16,476 nt of DNA from Alphaproteobacteria bacterium (GTDB taxonomy: Bacteria > Pseudomonadota > Alphaproteobacteria > Sphingomonadales > SMXR01), in NCBI GenBank assembly GCA_004356215.1, contig SMXR01000079.1, positions 1 through 16,476 of the forward strand, written 5' to 3'. The translations under genes and the position numbers were made by a program. Under the pieces are notes generated by a model. It saw only the letters and a program-made list of their open reading frames with translations. It made no database searches and was not told the DNA's origin. Positions within the stretch are counted from its first letter, which is position 1. The number at the start of each line of letters is the position of its first letter. Below, in pieces: positions 8,315 to 15,833 of this stretch.

Positions 8315-11300
8315 CTATTGCTCGGTCGACTTGAGTTCGACATTCAAACCCAACGAGCGCATTTCCTTAACCAACACGTTGAAGCTTTCCGGGACCCCGG
8401 CTTCAAAAGTGTCGTCGCCTTTAACGATGGCTTCGTAAATCTTGGTACGGCCGGCGACGTCATCTGATTTGACCGTCAGCATTTCCTGCAAGGTAAAGGC
8501 GGCGCCGTAGGCCTGCAGGGCCCATACTTCCATTTCACCAAAACGCTGGCCACCGAACTGGGCTTTACCGCCCAGCGGCTGTTGGGTGACGAGGCTGTAA
8601 GGTCCGATTGAACGGGCGTGGATCTTGTCATCAACCAAATGATGAAGTTTCAGCATGTAAATGTACCCGACCGTTACCTTACGGTCGAACATCTCACCGG
8701 TGCGACCGTCAGAGAGCTCGACCTGGCCCGACTTATCAAGTCCGGCCTGCTCGAGCATGTTGGTGACATCTTCTTCCTTGGCGCCATCAAAAACCGGGGT
8801 TGCCATCGGGATGCCACCCTTGATGTTTTCGGCCATTTCAAGCAATTCAGCGTCGTTCAGGTCTTCAATTTTGGCTTTGTATTCATCGGCACCGTAGATT
8901 TCCTTCAGCTTTTTCCTGAGGTCTTCGATTGTGGCGCCATTGGACTGGTAAGCATCAATCAGCTTTCCAACCTGCTTGCCAAGGCCGCGCGCGGCCCAAC
9001 CCAGATGGGTTTCAAAAATTTGACCAACATTCATTCGGCTGGGAACCCCAAGCGGGTTTAAAACGATATCAATCGGGGTGCCATCGTCCAGATACGGCAT
9101 GTCTTCAACCGGAACAATGCGAGAGATCACACCCTTGTTGCCGTGGCGGCCAGCCATTTTATCACCGGGCTGCAGCTTCCGTTTAACGGCCACGAACACC
9201 TTGACCATTTTCAAGACACCGGGCAGCAATTCATCACCGCGCTGGAGTTTTTCAACCTTGTTCTCGAAACGCTTTTGCAGCGCCTGTTTGGAAATCTCAA
9301 ACTGCTCCTTCAAGGCTTCAATGTTCTTCATGATTTTGCCATCGCCGATTGCCAGGTGCCACCATTCGGCATGCTTCAGGTTTTCCAAAGCTTCATCGGT
9401 TATCAAAGTTCCTTTTTTCATGGCACGAATGCCAGCGGTAACTTTTTTACTCACCAGAAGAGGTTTCAGACGGCCATAGACGTTGCGCTCAAGAATCATG
9501 CGCTCATCGTCCCTGTCCTTGGCAAGATGCTCAATTTCGTCACGCTCAATGGTTAATGCGCGTTCGTCCTTGTCAACGCCGTGGCGGTTGAACACCCGGA
9601 CTTCAACAACGGTACCGGCAACCCCCGGCGGCAAGCGCATCGAGGTGTCACGCACATCAGAGGCCTTTTCACCAAAGATCGCGCGCAGTAGTTTTTCTTC
9701 CGGGGTAATCGGGCTTTCGCCTTTGGGGGTGATTTTGCCGACCAGAATATCGCTCGGGCCAACCTCGGCCCCAATGTAAACGATTCCAGCCTCATCCAGA
9801 TTCCTGAGGCCCTCTTCGCCAACGTTGGGAATATCGCGGGTGATTTCTTCAGGGCCAAGCTTGGTATCACGCGCCATGACTTCAAATTCCTCAATATGAA
9901 TCGAGGTGAAGACGTCATCCTTCACGATACGTTCGGAAATCAGGATTGAATCCTCAAAGTTATAGCCATTCCAGGGCATGAACGCGACCAGCATATTGCG
10001 GCCCAACGCCAACTCGCCAAGGTCGGTTGACGGACCATCGCAGATGATGTCGCCCTTCTCGATTTTATCACCAACCTTCACCAGCGGCCGCTGGTTAATG
10101 CACGTCGACTGGTTTGAGCGCTGGAATTTCAGCAAATTGTAAATATCAACCCCGGGCTCACCCGCCTTCACCTCTTTGGTGGCGCGAATAACGATACGGG
10201 TTGCATCCACCTGATCGACAACACCGGACCTTTTGGCGACGATCGCAGCATGGGAATCACGGGCGACAATTTCTTCCATACCGGTGCCGACAAAAGGTGC
10301 TTCCGAGCGCAACAGAGGCACCGCCTGGCGTTGCATGTTCGATCCCATCAAGGCACGGTTGGCGTCATCGTTTTCCAGGAAAGGAATCAGCGAAGCGGCA
10401 ACAGAGACCAACTGTCTCGGGGAAACGTCCATCATGTCGACTTTTTCGGGGCTGCTCATGATAAACTCACCGCCGAGGCGGCAGCTGATCAGGTCAGCGA
10501 CAAATTTATTCTTGGAATCAAGTTCGGCGTTGGCCTGGGCAATCACGTATTTGGCTTCTTCCATCGCGGAAAAATAAACCACGTCATTGGTAGCCTTGCT
10601 CTTGACCACTTTTCGGTAAGGGGTTTCGATAAAGCCGTACTTGTTGACCCGGGCGAAAGAGGCCAGCGAGTTAATCAGGCCGATATTCGGCCCTTCAGGG
10701 GTTTCAATCGGGCAAATCCGGCCATAATGGGTTGGGTGGACGTCGCGCACCTCAAAACCGGCGCGTTCCCGGGTCAACCCGCCCGGCCCAAGCGCACTAA
10801 GGCGGCGCTTGTGGGTAATTTCCGACAGCGGGTTGGTCTGATCCATAAACTGCGAAAGCTGGGACGAGCCAAAGAATTCCTTGACCGCAGCCACGACTGG
10901 TTTGGCGTTTATCAGGTCGTGGGGCATGACGGTATCGATGTCGACCGACGACATGCGCTCGCGAATAGCGCGTTCCATGCGCAGCAGGCCAATCCGGTAC
11001 TGGTTTTCCATCAGCTCACCGACCGAACGCACCCGGCGGTTGCCAAGATGGTCGATATCATCGACCTCGCCGCGGCCATCCTTGATATTCATCAGCGTTT
11101 TCAAGCACGCCAGGATGTCTTCTTTCCTTAAGATGCCAACTTTATCGTCGCAATCCAGCCCCAGGCGCATGTTCATTTTTACCCGGCCAACGGCTGACAG
11201 GTCATAGCGTTCTGAATCGAAAAACAGGGATTTGAACAGCGTTTCTGCGGTTTCCCTGGTTGGCGGCTCGCCGGGGCGCATGACTTTATAAATTTCAGCC

Positions 11301-12412
11301 AACGCACCATCGTATTCTTCAACCTTGTCGGCCATCAGGGTGTTGCGCATGTAGGCACCAACATTAATGTGGTCGATATCCAAAATTTTCAGGACCTTGA
11401 TTTTGACTTCATCCAGCTTGGCAAGAATATCTTCGTTCAACTCTTCCCCGGCTTCGACATAAATCTCACCGGTTTTTTCGTTGATCAGGTCTTCGGCGGC
11501 AAAGCGGCCATGCAAATCTTCGGCCGGGACCAGGATTTCCTTGACCTTGGTCTTTTCAAGATCACGCACCATGTGCGGCGTAATTTTGACACCGGCTTCA
11601 AAAATCACTTCGCCGCTTTTGGCATTGACAACGTCATAACCGGGGCGAACACCGCGCCAGCGGGCGGGGGAAAACTGGATTGACCAACCCGATTTTTCCT
11701 TTTTCATGTCAATTAGATCGTAGAAATAATGGAGGATTTCCTCGGATGTCATGCCCAGGGCATAAAGGAAAGTGGTCACCGGCAGCTTGCGGCGCCGGTC
11801 AATACGGGTGAACACCAAATCCTTGCCGTCAAATTCAAAATCAAGCCACGAACCGCGGTACGGGATCACCCGGGATGAAAACAGAAATTTGCCCGAGGAA
11901 TGGGTTTTGCCCCGGTCATGGTCAAAAAAGACCCCGGGAGAGCGATGCATCTGGCTAACGACAACGCGCTCAGTTCCGTTGACAATGAATGTACCGTTGT
12001 TGGTCATCATCGGCAGGTCGCCCATATAGACATCCTGTTCCTTGATATCCAGGACCGAGCGGGCCTCGGTATCGGGATCAACTTCAAACACCACCAATTG
12101 CAGTGTTACCCTTAAAGGGGCGGAAAATGTCATGCCTCGCTGGTGGCATTCCTCGACATCAAATTTGGGCTCGTCCAGGATGTACTTGATATACTGTAGC
12201 GACGATGTGTTGGAAAAGTCCTGGATCGGGAATATCGACTGTAACACCCTCTCGAGCCCGGAACCCAGCCGCTCCTTGTCACTTGCACCCTGCCTGACAA
12301 ACTTATCGTAAGAGGATTTTTGTACCTCGATCAGGTTAGGCATTTCAATGACAAAAGGTATTTTTCCGAAATTTTTCCGTGCCCGTTTACGCTCAGTGTA
12401 AGAAACCGCCAT
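8315..12412 (-). CDS. rpoB: DNA-directed RNA polymerase subunit beta
   Basis: Beta forms the other half of the polymerase active-site cleft and is the target of rifampicin. From ATG at 12412 (MAVSYTERKRARKNFGKIPF) it is 1365 residues, normal for the class. A GAGG ribosome binding site eight bases upstream supports this start over an in-frame TTG seven codons earlier. The rifampicin region is fully recognisable (FGSSQLSQFMDQTNPLSEI from residue 514). Q521, D524, H534 and S539 correspond to E. coli Q513, D516, H526 and S531, all wild type. Further on are ERAGFEVRDVHPTHYGR, PIETPEGPNIGLINSL and the active-site segment GDKMAGRHGNKGVIS. It is followed by rpoC after about 30 bases, so the two are very likely cotranscribed. 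A hairpin-bearing gap separates it from rplL. Confidence 0.98.
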   Translation of the reverse strand: MAVSYTERKRARKNFGKIPFVIEMPNLIEVQKSSYDKFVRQGASDKERLGSGLERVLQSIFPIQDFSNTSSLQYIKYILDEPKFDVEECHQRGMTFSAPLRVTLQLVVFEVDPDTEARSVLDIKEQDVYMGDLPMMTNNGTFIVNGTERVVVSQMHRSPGVFFDHDRGKTHSSGKFLFSSRVIPYRGSWLDFEFDGKDLVFTRIDRRRKLPVTTFLYALGMTSEEILHYFYDLIDMKKEKSGWSIQFSPARWRGVRPGYDVVNAKSGEVIFEAGVKITPHMVRDLEKTKVKEILVPAEDLHGRFAAEDLINEKTGEIYVEAGEELNEDILAKLDEVKIKVLKILDIDHINVGAYMRNTLMADKVEEYDGALAEIYKVMRPGEPPTRETAETLFKSLFFDSERYDLSAVGRVKMNMRLGLDCDDKVGILRKEDILACLKTLMNIKDGRGEVDDIDHLGNRRVRSVGELMENQYRIGLLRMERAIRERMSSVDIDTVMPHDLINAKPVVAAVKEFFGSSQLSQFMDQTNPLSEITHKRRLSALGPGGLTRERAGFEVRDVHPTHYGRICPIETPEGPNIGLINSLASFARVNKYGFIETPYRKVVKSKATNDVVYFSAMEEAKYVIAQANAELDSKNKFVADLISCRLGGEFIMSSPEKVDMMDVSPRQLVSVAASLIPFLENDDANRALMGSNMQRQAVPLLRSEAPFVGTGMEEIVARDSHAAIVAKRSGVVDQVDATRIVIRATKEVKAGEPGVDIYNLLKFQRSNQSTCINQRPLVKVGDKIEKGDIICDGPSTDLGELALGRNMLVAFMPWNGYNFEDSILISERIVKDDVFTSIHIEEFEVMARDTKLGPEEITRDIPNVGEEGLRNLDEAGIVYIGAEVGPSDILVGKITPKGESPITPEEKLLRAIFGEKASDVRDTSMRLPPGVAGTVVEVRVFNRHGVDKDERALTIERDEIEHLAKDRDDERMILERNVYGRLKPLLVSKKVTAGIRAMKKGTLITDEALENLKHAEWWHLAIGDGKIMKNIEALKEQFEISKQALQKRFENKVEKLQRGDELLPGVLKMVKVFVAVKRKLQPGDKMAGRHGNKGVISRIVPVEDMPYLDDGTPIDIVLNPLGVPSRMNVGQIFETHLGWAARGLGKQVGKLIDAYQSNGATIEDLRKKLKEIYGADEYKAKIEDLNDAELLEMAENIKGGIPMATPVFDGAKEEDVTNMLEQAGLDKSGQVELSDGRTGEMFDRKVTVGYIYMLKLHHLVDDKIHARSIGPYSLVTQQPLGGKAQFGGQRFGEMEVWALQAYGAAFTLQEMLTVKSDDVAGRTKIYEAIVKGDDTFEAGVPESFNVLVKEMRSLGLNVELKSTEQ

Positions 12413-12420
12413 AATCGTGT

Positions 12421-12424
12421 CCTC
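12421..12424 (-). promoter_or_regulatory. Ribosome binding site that sets the rpoB start
   Basis: GAGG on the minus strand lies eight bases before ATG 12412. It falls inside the longer reading frame that would begin at TTG 12433, and so argues against that longer start. Confidence 0.75.
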
Positions 12425-12434
12425 AATCAGCAAT

Positions 12435-12466
12435 GAAGCAGTCTATTTTCTTGGCCCGTCTGCTTC
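12435..12466 (-). repeat. Inverted repeat just upstream of the rpoB ribosome binding site
   Basis: GAAGCAG (12435-12441) and CTGCTTC (12460-12466) are perfect seven-base arms with an 18-base loop. The structure lies 10 bases before the rpoB ribosome binding site. No T tract fits a terminator. It could affect rpoB translation or mRNA processing, but could also be chance. Confidence 0.3.
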
Positions 12467-12511
12467 TTTTAAACCCGTCTCAAAAATTTCAAATCAGTAA
12501 CAACACACCTG

Positions 12512-12539
12512 TCCGGCAGAAGGCCAGGCTCCTGCCGGA
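12512..12539 (-). promoter_or_regulatory. Strong hairpin in the rplL-rpoB gap (candidate attenuator or RNase III site)
   Basis: TCCGGCAG (12512-12519) and CTGCCGGA (12532-12539) are perfect eight-base arms. In RNA three more pairs (one G-U) can extend the stem to eleven with a six-base loop. No T tract follows directly, so it is not a classic intrinsic terminator. In E. coli the rplL-rpoB gap holds a partial terminator and an RNase III cut site that set the ratio of ribosomal protein to polymerase mRNA. The matching position suggests a similar role. That role is an inference. Confidence 0.5.
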
Positions 12540-12559
12540 TAGGGTTGTATTTTTAGCAG

Positions 12560-12937
12560 TTATTTAAGCTCAACTGTGGCACCTGCCTCTTCAAGCTTTT
12601 TCTTAATTTCTTCAGCTTCGTCCTTAAGGGCACCTTCCTTGACCGGCGCCGGGGCGCTTTCAACCAGGTCCTTGGCTTCTTTCAGGCCCAGTGAGGTAAG
12701 GGTACGCACTACCTTAATGACGTCAATTTTCTTTTCGCCGAAGCTGGTTAGGATAACATCAAAGTTATCCTTTTCTTCAGCGGCTTCTTCACCGCCAGCG
12801 GCCGGAGCAGCAGCCACAGCAACCGGTGCTGCGGCTGAAACGCCCCATTTTTCTTCGAGAATGTTCGAAAGTTTTGCTGCTTCCATAACGCTAAGTTTTG
12901 AAAGATCGTCAGCAATTTTTTCAAGGTTTGTAGCCAT
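12560..12937 (-). CDS. rplL: 50S ribosomal protein L7/L12
   Basis: L7/L12 is the multi-copy stalk protein that recruits EF-Tu, EF-G and other translational GTPases. The product is 125 residues. Residues 1-33 form the dimerisation and L10-binding domain. Residues 34-56 are the Ala/Pro/Gly/Glu-rich flexible hinge. Residues 57-125 form the globular domain, with KEAKDLVESAP at 86-96 and the usual ending VELK. The ATG at 12937 has GGAG seven bases upstream. It follows rplJ after 39 bases, the standard pairing that couples L10 and L7/L12 supply. Confidence 0.97.
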   Translation of the reverse strand: MATNLEKIADDLSKLSVMEAAKLSNILEEKWGVSAAAPVAVAAAPAAGGEEAAEEKDNFDVILTSFGEKKIDVIKVVRTLTSLGLKEAKDLVESAPAPVKEGALKDEAEEIKKKLEEAGATVELK

Positions 12938-12976
12938 TATTCGTCTCCATAAGTGTCTTGGTTTATATCGTTAAAA

Positions 12977-13492
12977 TCAGGCTGCTTCTTTTGCTCCGTA
13001 AGCGCCGATAACGCGGGCCACCTGGCCGGCCGGTGCTTGAAGAACGCCGGCAATACGCGTTGCCGGGGTACTCAAGAGGCCAACAAGTTTGGCGCGCAAC
13101 TCGTCAAGTGATGGCAACGAAGCGAGATCTTTGATCGCATTTTCGTCCAACACCACTTCACCCATCATGCCGCCAAGGATCTTTAAGTTTTCATGATCTT
13201 TGGCAAACTTGACCAGCGCCTTGGGGGCAGCCACCGGGTCATCAGAAAACCCAATGCCTGTCGGACCTGTAAAAAGGTCGCCAAGGGGAGCTTTGTCAGT
13301 GCCGTCGAGGGCAAGTTTCGTCAGTCTGTTTTTCGTAACTTTAAAGCTGGCGCCAATTTCACGCAGACGATTCCGAAGGTCCGTCATATCCGCAACACTC
13401 AGGCCGTTGTAGTGGGTAACCACAACAATACCCGCGCTGTTGAAAACACCGTGAAGGTCTTTCACCACCTCTTGTTTTTGGGCTCGGTCCAT
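12977..13492 (-). CDS. rplJ: 50S ribosomal protein L10
   Basis: L10 anchors the L7/L12 dimers to 23S rRNA at the stalk base. The product is 171 residues. The N-terminus MDRAQKQEVVKDLHGVF and the segment VVVTHYNGLSVADMTDLRNR are typical of the family. The C-terminal part forms the helix that binds L7/L12 dimers. The ATG at 13492 has GGAG six bases upstream. Upstream is a 318-base non-coding region with a folded leader. In many bacteria L10 or L10-L12 binds such a leader and represses its own translation, and the structure seen here fits that. Confidence 0.97.
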   Translation of the reverse strand: MDRAQKQEVVKDLHGVFNSAGIVVVTHYNGLSVADMTDLRNRLREIGASFKVTKNRLTKLALDGTDKAPLGDLFTGPTGIGFSDDPVAAPKALVKFAKDHENLKILGGMMGEVVLDENAIKDLASLPSLDELRAKLVGLLSTPATRIAGVLQAPAGQVARVIGAYGAKEAA

Positions 13493-13512
13493 AATTATCT
13501 CCGACTTTTAGC

Positions 13513-13530
13513 AAGGCGATATTTCACCTT
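13513..13530 (-). repeat. Hairpin directly upstream of the rplJ ribosome binding site
   Basis: In the RNA, AAGGUGA pairs with UCGCCUU (one G-U pair) around an AAUA loop. This seven-pair stem ends 20 bases before the rplJ start. It lies between the folded L10 leader and the GGAG site, so it is well placed to influence rplJ translation. Confidence 0.45.
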
Positions 13531-13538
13531 TTTGGTTT

Positions 13539-13625
13539 GAGCCTGATACCGGAAAACATTTCCGGCACCGTTCACATCTTGTCCTGCAAGAACAAGTGTC
13601 TGGCGTTTGCAAAAGCCTCAGGCCC
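13539..13625 (-). ncRNA. Probable L10 ribosomal-protein leader (cis-regulatory RNA)
   Basis: The segment folds on itself by eye. A closing stem of eight pairs joins 13618-13625 (GGGCCUGA in RNA) with 13539-13546 (UCAGGCUC). Inside it one arm pairs 13592-13599 with 13574-13582, eight pairs with one bulged A. A second arm pairs CCGGAAA with UUUCCGG at 13549-13565 around a three-base loop. A closing stem with internal arms, just upstream of rplJ, fits the known L10 leader. That leader binds L10-L12 through a kink turn and represses rplJL. I did not identify the kink turn itself, so the family assignment rests on place and overall shape. Confidence 0.6.
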
Positions 13626-13641
13626 TTGCGGTGACCAAAAA

Positions 13642-13671
13642 GGAATACGAGCCCTTAAACCAAAGTCTCAA
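13642..13671 (-). promoter_or_regulatory. Weak candidate promoter for rplJ-rplL
   Basis: TTGAGA (13666-13671, five of six consensus bases) lies 18 bases before TATTCC (13642-13647, three of six). A start near 13635 would fall about ten bases before the L10 leader closing stem, which is a sensible place. The -10 match is poor, so this is only a candidate. Confidence 0.25.
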
Positions 13672-13730
13672 AATTCCTTAACACTCCATCTAGTGCCGGC
13701 CGGGAAGTTGCCCAATTAAGCCAGTTTCCT

Positions 13731-13783
13731 GGCGCCCACAGTCTTGAACAGATGCTCGAACCATCGCGCAAATTCAAGGCGCC
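13731..13783 (-). repeat. Nested inverted repeats downstream of rplA
   Basis: Three nested pairs of arms occur: GGCGCC (13731-13736 and 13778-13783), CTTGAA with TTCAAG (13743-13748 and 13773-13778), and GATG with CATC (13751-13754 and 13762-13765). Together they could form one branched stem starting 27 bases after the rplA stop. No T tract follows on the transcribed strand, so an intrinsic terminator is not supported. A 3'-end stabiliser or processing site is possible. The rest of this 318-base gap (13493-13810) holds the L10 leader and no credible gene. Confidence 0.4.
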
Positions 13784-13810
13784 AAGGTCCATTCCTTACG
13801 GCAGCGCGGC

Positions 13811-14503
13811 CTAGCCGATCCCTGCCGTATCAATTTTTACGCCCGGGCCCATGGTTGAGCTGATGGCAATCCCTTTCAGGTACTTGCCTTTAACCCCCGT
13901 TGGCTTTGCTTTCACTATCGCACTCAGGAAAGCTTCGACGTTTTCTTTAATCTGTTGCTCGGTAAAGCTGGCCTTGCCAACACCGGCATGAATAATGCCG
14001 TGCTTTTCCGCCCGAAATTCCACCTGGCCGCCCTTGGCATCGGTCACCGCCTTGGTGACATCCATGGTAACGGTGCCCAGCTTCGGGTTCGGCATCAGGC
14101 CCTTGGGGCCGAGAACCTTGCCCAGCCTGCCAACCACACCCATCATGTCGGGGGTAGCGATACAGCGGTCAAAGTTAATTTCGCCTTTCTGGATTTTTTC
14201 AGCCAGGTCTTCAGCGCCAACCAGGTCGGCGCCAGCTTTTTTGGCTTCATCAGCCTTGTCGGCCTTGGCAAACACCGCCACCCGGACGGTCTTTCCGGTG
14301 CCGTGGGGAAGCGAGACCACGCCGCGCACCATCTGGTCCGCGTGCCTTGGGTCTACGCCAAGCCTCATCGCCACTTCCACGGTTTCATCAAACTTGGCGG
14401 TGGCGCCGTTTTTGACCAATTTCACCGCTTCTTCAAGCGGGTAAAGTTTTTCCCGGTCAAGGCCGTTCTTGGCAGCCGTCATTCTTTTTGAAGTTTTTTT
14501 CAT
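13811..14503 (-). CDS. rplA: 50S ribosomal protein L1
   Basis: L1 forms the mobile L1 stalk of the large subunit and helps deacylated tRNA leave the E site. In several bacteria it also represses the rplK-rplA mRNA. The product is 230 residues, the normal length. The L1 signature GRLGKVLGPKGLMPNP is at residues 125-140. The ATG at 14503 lies only three bases after the rplK stop. Its purine-rich ribosome binding site (GAGG about nine bases upstream) overlaps the end of rplK, which indicates translational coupling. No anomalies are seen. Confidence 0.97.
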   Translation of the reverse strand: MKKTSKRMTAAKNGLDREKLYPLEEAVKLVKNGATAKFDETVEVAMRLGVDPRHADQMVRGVVSLPHGTGKTVRVAVFAKADKADEAKKAGADLVGAEDLAEKIQKGEINFDRCIATPDMMGVVGRLGKVLGPKGLMPNPKLGTVTMDVTKAVTDAKGGQVEFRAEKHGIIHAGVGKASFTEQQIKENVEAFLSAIVKAKPTGVKGKYLKGIAISSTMGPGVKIDTAGIG

Positions 14504-14506
14504 CGC

Positions 14507-14935
14507 CTAACCCCTCACCTCAAGACCCATCGAGCGGGCCGAGCCTTCGATGATTTTCATGGCTTGCTCAATGGTATTGGCATTGAGGTCAACCATTTTT
14601 GTTTCGGCAATTTCCTTGAGCTGGGCTTTGGTGACCGAGCCGGCAACCTCGCGCCCGGGCTCCTCGCCACCCTTTTCAAGCCTGGCGGCTTTCTTGAGGA
14701 AATAAGACGCCGGCGGGGTCTTGGTGACAAAGGTAAAAGACCTGTCGGCATAGATCGTAATAATGGTCGGGATCGGCATTCCCGGCTCCATGCCCTGGCT
14801 GTGGACATTGAACGCTTTGCAGAATTCCATGATATTCAAGCCACGCTGGCCCAAAGCGGGTCCGATCGGCGGCGAAGGATTCGCCTGACCGGCGGGTACT
14901 TGCAGCTTGAGATACCCATCGATTTTCTTTGCCAT
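14507..14935 (-). CDS. rplK: 50S ribosomal protein L11
   Basis: L11 binds the GTPase-associated centre of 23S rRNA, where elongation and release factors act, and is needed for the RelA stringent response. The product is 142 residues, the classic length, starting MAKKIDGYLKLQVPAG. The Pro-rich N-terminal segment QANPSPPIGPALGQRGLNI (17-35) is near invariant. The C-terminal rRNA-binding domain spans about 75-142. The ATG at 14935 has AAAGGGA five bases upstream. A longer in-frame reading from TTG 14962 would add nine residues not expected in the family. It is followed by rplA after three bases. A nine-pair hairpin sits in its leader. Confidence 0.97.
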   Translation of the reverse strand: MAKKIDGYLKLQVPAGQANPSPPIGPALGQRGLNIMEFCKAFNVHSQGMEPGMPIPTIITIYADRSFTFVTKTPPASYFLKKAARLEKGGEEPGREVAGSVTKAQLKEIAETKMVDLNANTIEQAMKIIEGSARSMGLEVRG

Positions 14936-14940
14936 TGAAT

Positions 14941-14947
14941 TCCCTTT
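14941..14947 (-). promoter_or_regulatory. Ribosome binding site that sets the rplK start
   Basis: AAAGGGA on the minus strand lies five bases before ATG 14935. It is inside the longer frame that would begin at TTG 14962 and supports the shorter, family-typical start. Confidence 0.7.
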
Positions 14948-14956
14948 CTTTAGAAA

Positions 14957-14984
14957 TTTCAATACCTTAGGAGAAGTATTGAAA
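14957..14984 (-). promoter_or_regulatory. Nine-pair hairpin in the rplK leader
   Basis: TTTCAATAC (14957-14965) and GTATTGAAA (14976-14984) are perfect arms around a ten-base loop. In the mRNA the loop reads UUCUCCUAAG. It ends about ten bases upstream of the rplK ribosome binding site. In E. coli, L1 represses rplK-rplA by binding near the rplK start. This structure is placed where such a site would be, but I cannot show that it resembles the L1-binding fold. Confidence 0.4.
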
Positions 14985-14999
14985 AGTTCCCTTGAGGGG

Positions 15000-15030
15000 G
15001 CGTGGTGCGACTATGGCGGGCCTCCCACGC
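15000..15030 (-). repeat. Inverted repeat in the nusG-rplK gap
   Basis: GCGTGG (15000-15005) and CCACGC (15025-15030) are perfect six-base arms with a 19-base G/C-rich loop. The repeat sits within the 135-base gap between nusG and rplK, upstream of the rplK leader hairpin. No T tract follows. It is probably part of a folded leader or 3' end; a chance repeat is also possible. Confidence 0.3.
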
Positions 15031-15070
15031 TCGTTACAGGGCGCTTCCTTACACGCTTCGTTCAAATAAT

Positions 15071-15604
15071 TCAAACTTTTTCTACTTGGGCAAACTCTAG
15101 GTCGACATTGGTCGCCCGGCCAAAGATTGAAACCGATACTTTTACGCGGGCTTTTTCTTCGTCAACATCCTCGACAAAACCGTTAAATGAGGTGAACGGG
15201 CCGTCCTTAACCCGCACTTCTTCACCAATCTCGAAGGTTATCAGGGGCCGCGGGCGTTCAACGCCTTCCTGCACCTGATTGAGGATACGCGCGGCTTCAG
15301 CGTCTGAAATGGCGGATGGCTTCTGGCCCATGCCCAAAAACCCGGTGACCTTCGGGGTGTTTTTAACAATATGATACGACTCTTCGGTCATAATCATCTT
15401 GGCCAACACATAGCCCGGAAAAAATTTCCGTTCGCCCTTGACCTTTTTGCCCTTTTTAATTTCTATGACCTCTTCGGTGGGAACAATCACCTCATCAAAG
15501 TAAGCGCCAAACCCCTGTGATTCGGCGCGCTCCTTGATGGTATCGGCGACCTTTTTCTCAAACCCAGAATAGGCGTGAATGATATACCATTTAGACTCGC
15601 TCAT
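15071..15604 (-). CDS. nusG: Transcription termination/antitermination factor NusG
   Basis: NusG binds elongating RNA polymerase and, through its C-terminal domain, Rho or ribosomal protein S10. The product is 177 residues. The NGN domain covers about residues 1-115, with KWYIIHAYSGFEKKV (5-19) and FFPGYVLAKM (61-70). The KOW domain begins near 126 (IGEEVRVKDGPFTSFNG) and runs to the end. The ATG at 15604 lies three bases after the secE stop. Its ribosome binding site (GGAAG) overlaps the secE 3' end, so the two are translationally coupled. The secE-nusG pair is one of the most conserved in bacteria. Confidence 0.97.
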   Translation of the reverse strand: MSESKWYIIHAYSGFEKKVADTIKERAESQGFGAYFDEVIVPTEEVIEIKKGKKVKGERKFFPGYVLAKMIMTEESYHIVKNTPKVTGFLGMGQKPSAISDAEAARILNQVQEGVERPRPLITFEIGEEVRVKDGPFTSFNGFVEDVDEEKARVKVSVSIFGRATNVDLEFAQVEKV

Positions 15605-15607
15605 AAT

Positions 15608-15805
15608 TTAGCTTCCAATTCCCAAAATCCACTTGATGAACGTTGACAAAACCTGGTCGACACCAAGAAAAAACATCGCCAAAAGGAACACCATGATCAA
15701 AACCATTACCATGGTGACATTGCGTTCCTTGGCGTTCGGCCACGTCACCTTGGCAAATTCCTGTCGCACTTCGCGAACAAATACTCCTGGATTAAATTTT
15801 GCCAT
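15608..15805 (-). CDS. secE: Preprotein translocase subunit SecE
   Basis: SecE clamps the two halves of SecY in the inner-membrane export channel. The product is 65 residues with the short, one-helix form of the protein. An amphipathic segment with the conserved EFAKVTWP motif (16-23) precedes a single membrane helix at about 30-49. E. coli SecE has three helices; the short form is usual in alphaproteobacteria and many other bacteria. The ATG at 15805 has AAGGA about ten bases upstream. It lies 28 bases after tRNA-Trp and directly before nusG. Confidence 0.96.
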   Translation of the reverse strand: MAKFNPGVFVREVRQEFAKVTWPNAKERNVTMVMVLIMVFLLAMFFLGVDQVLSTFIKWILGIGS

Positions 15806-15833
15806 TTTATTTTTTTCCTTTAAACCTTTTATC

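Noticed and set aside
12413..12433. Longer rpoB start at TTG 12433
   Set aside because: The good GAGG site lies inside it, and ATG 12412 gives the N-terminus expected for the family.
14936..14962. Longer rplK start at TTG 14962
   Set aside because: It would add nine residues to a protein that already has the classic 142-residue length, and would cover the ribosome binding site.
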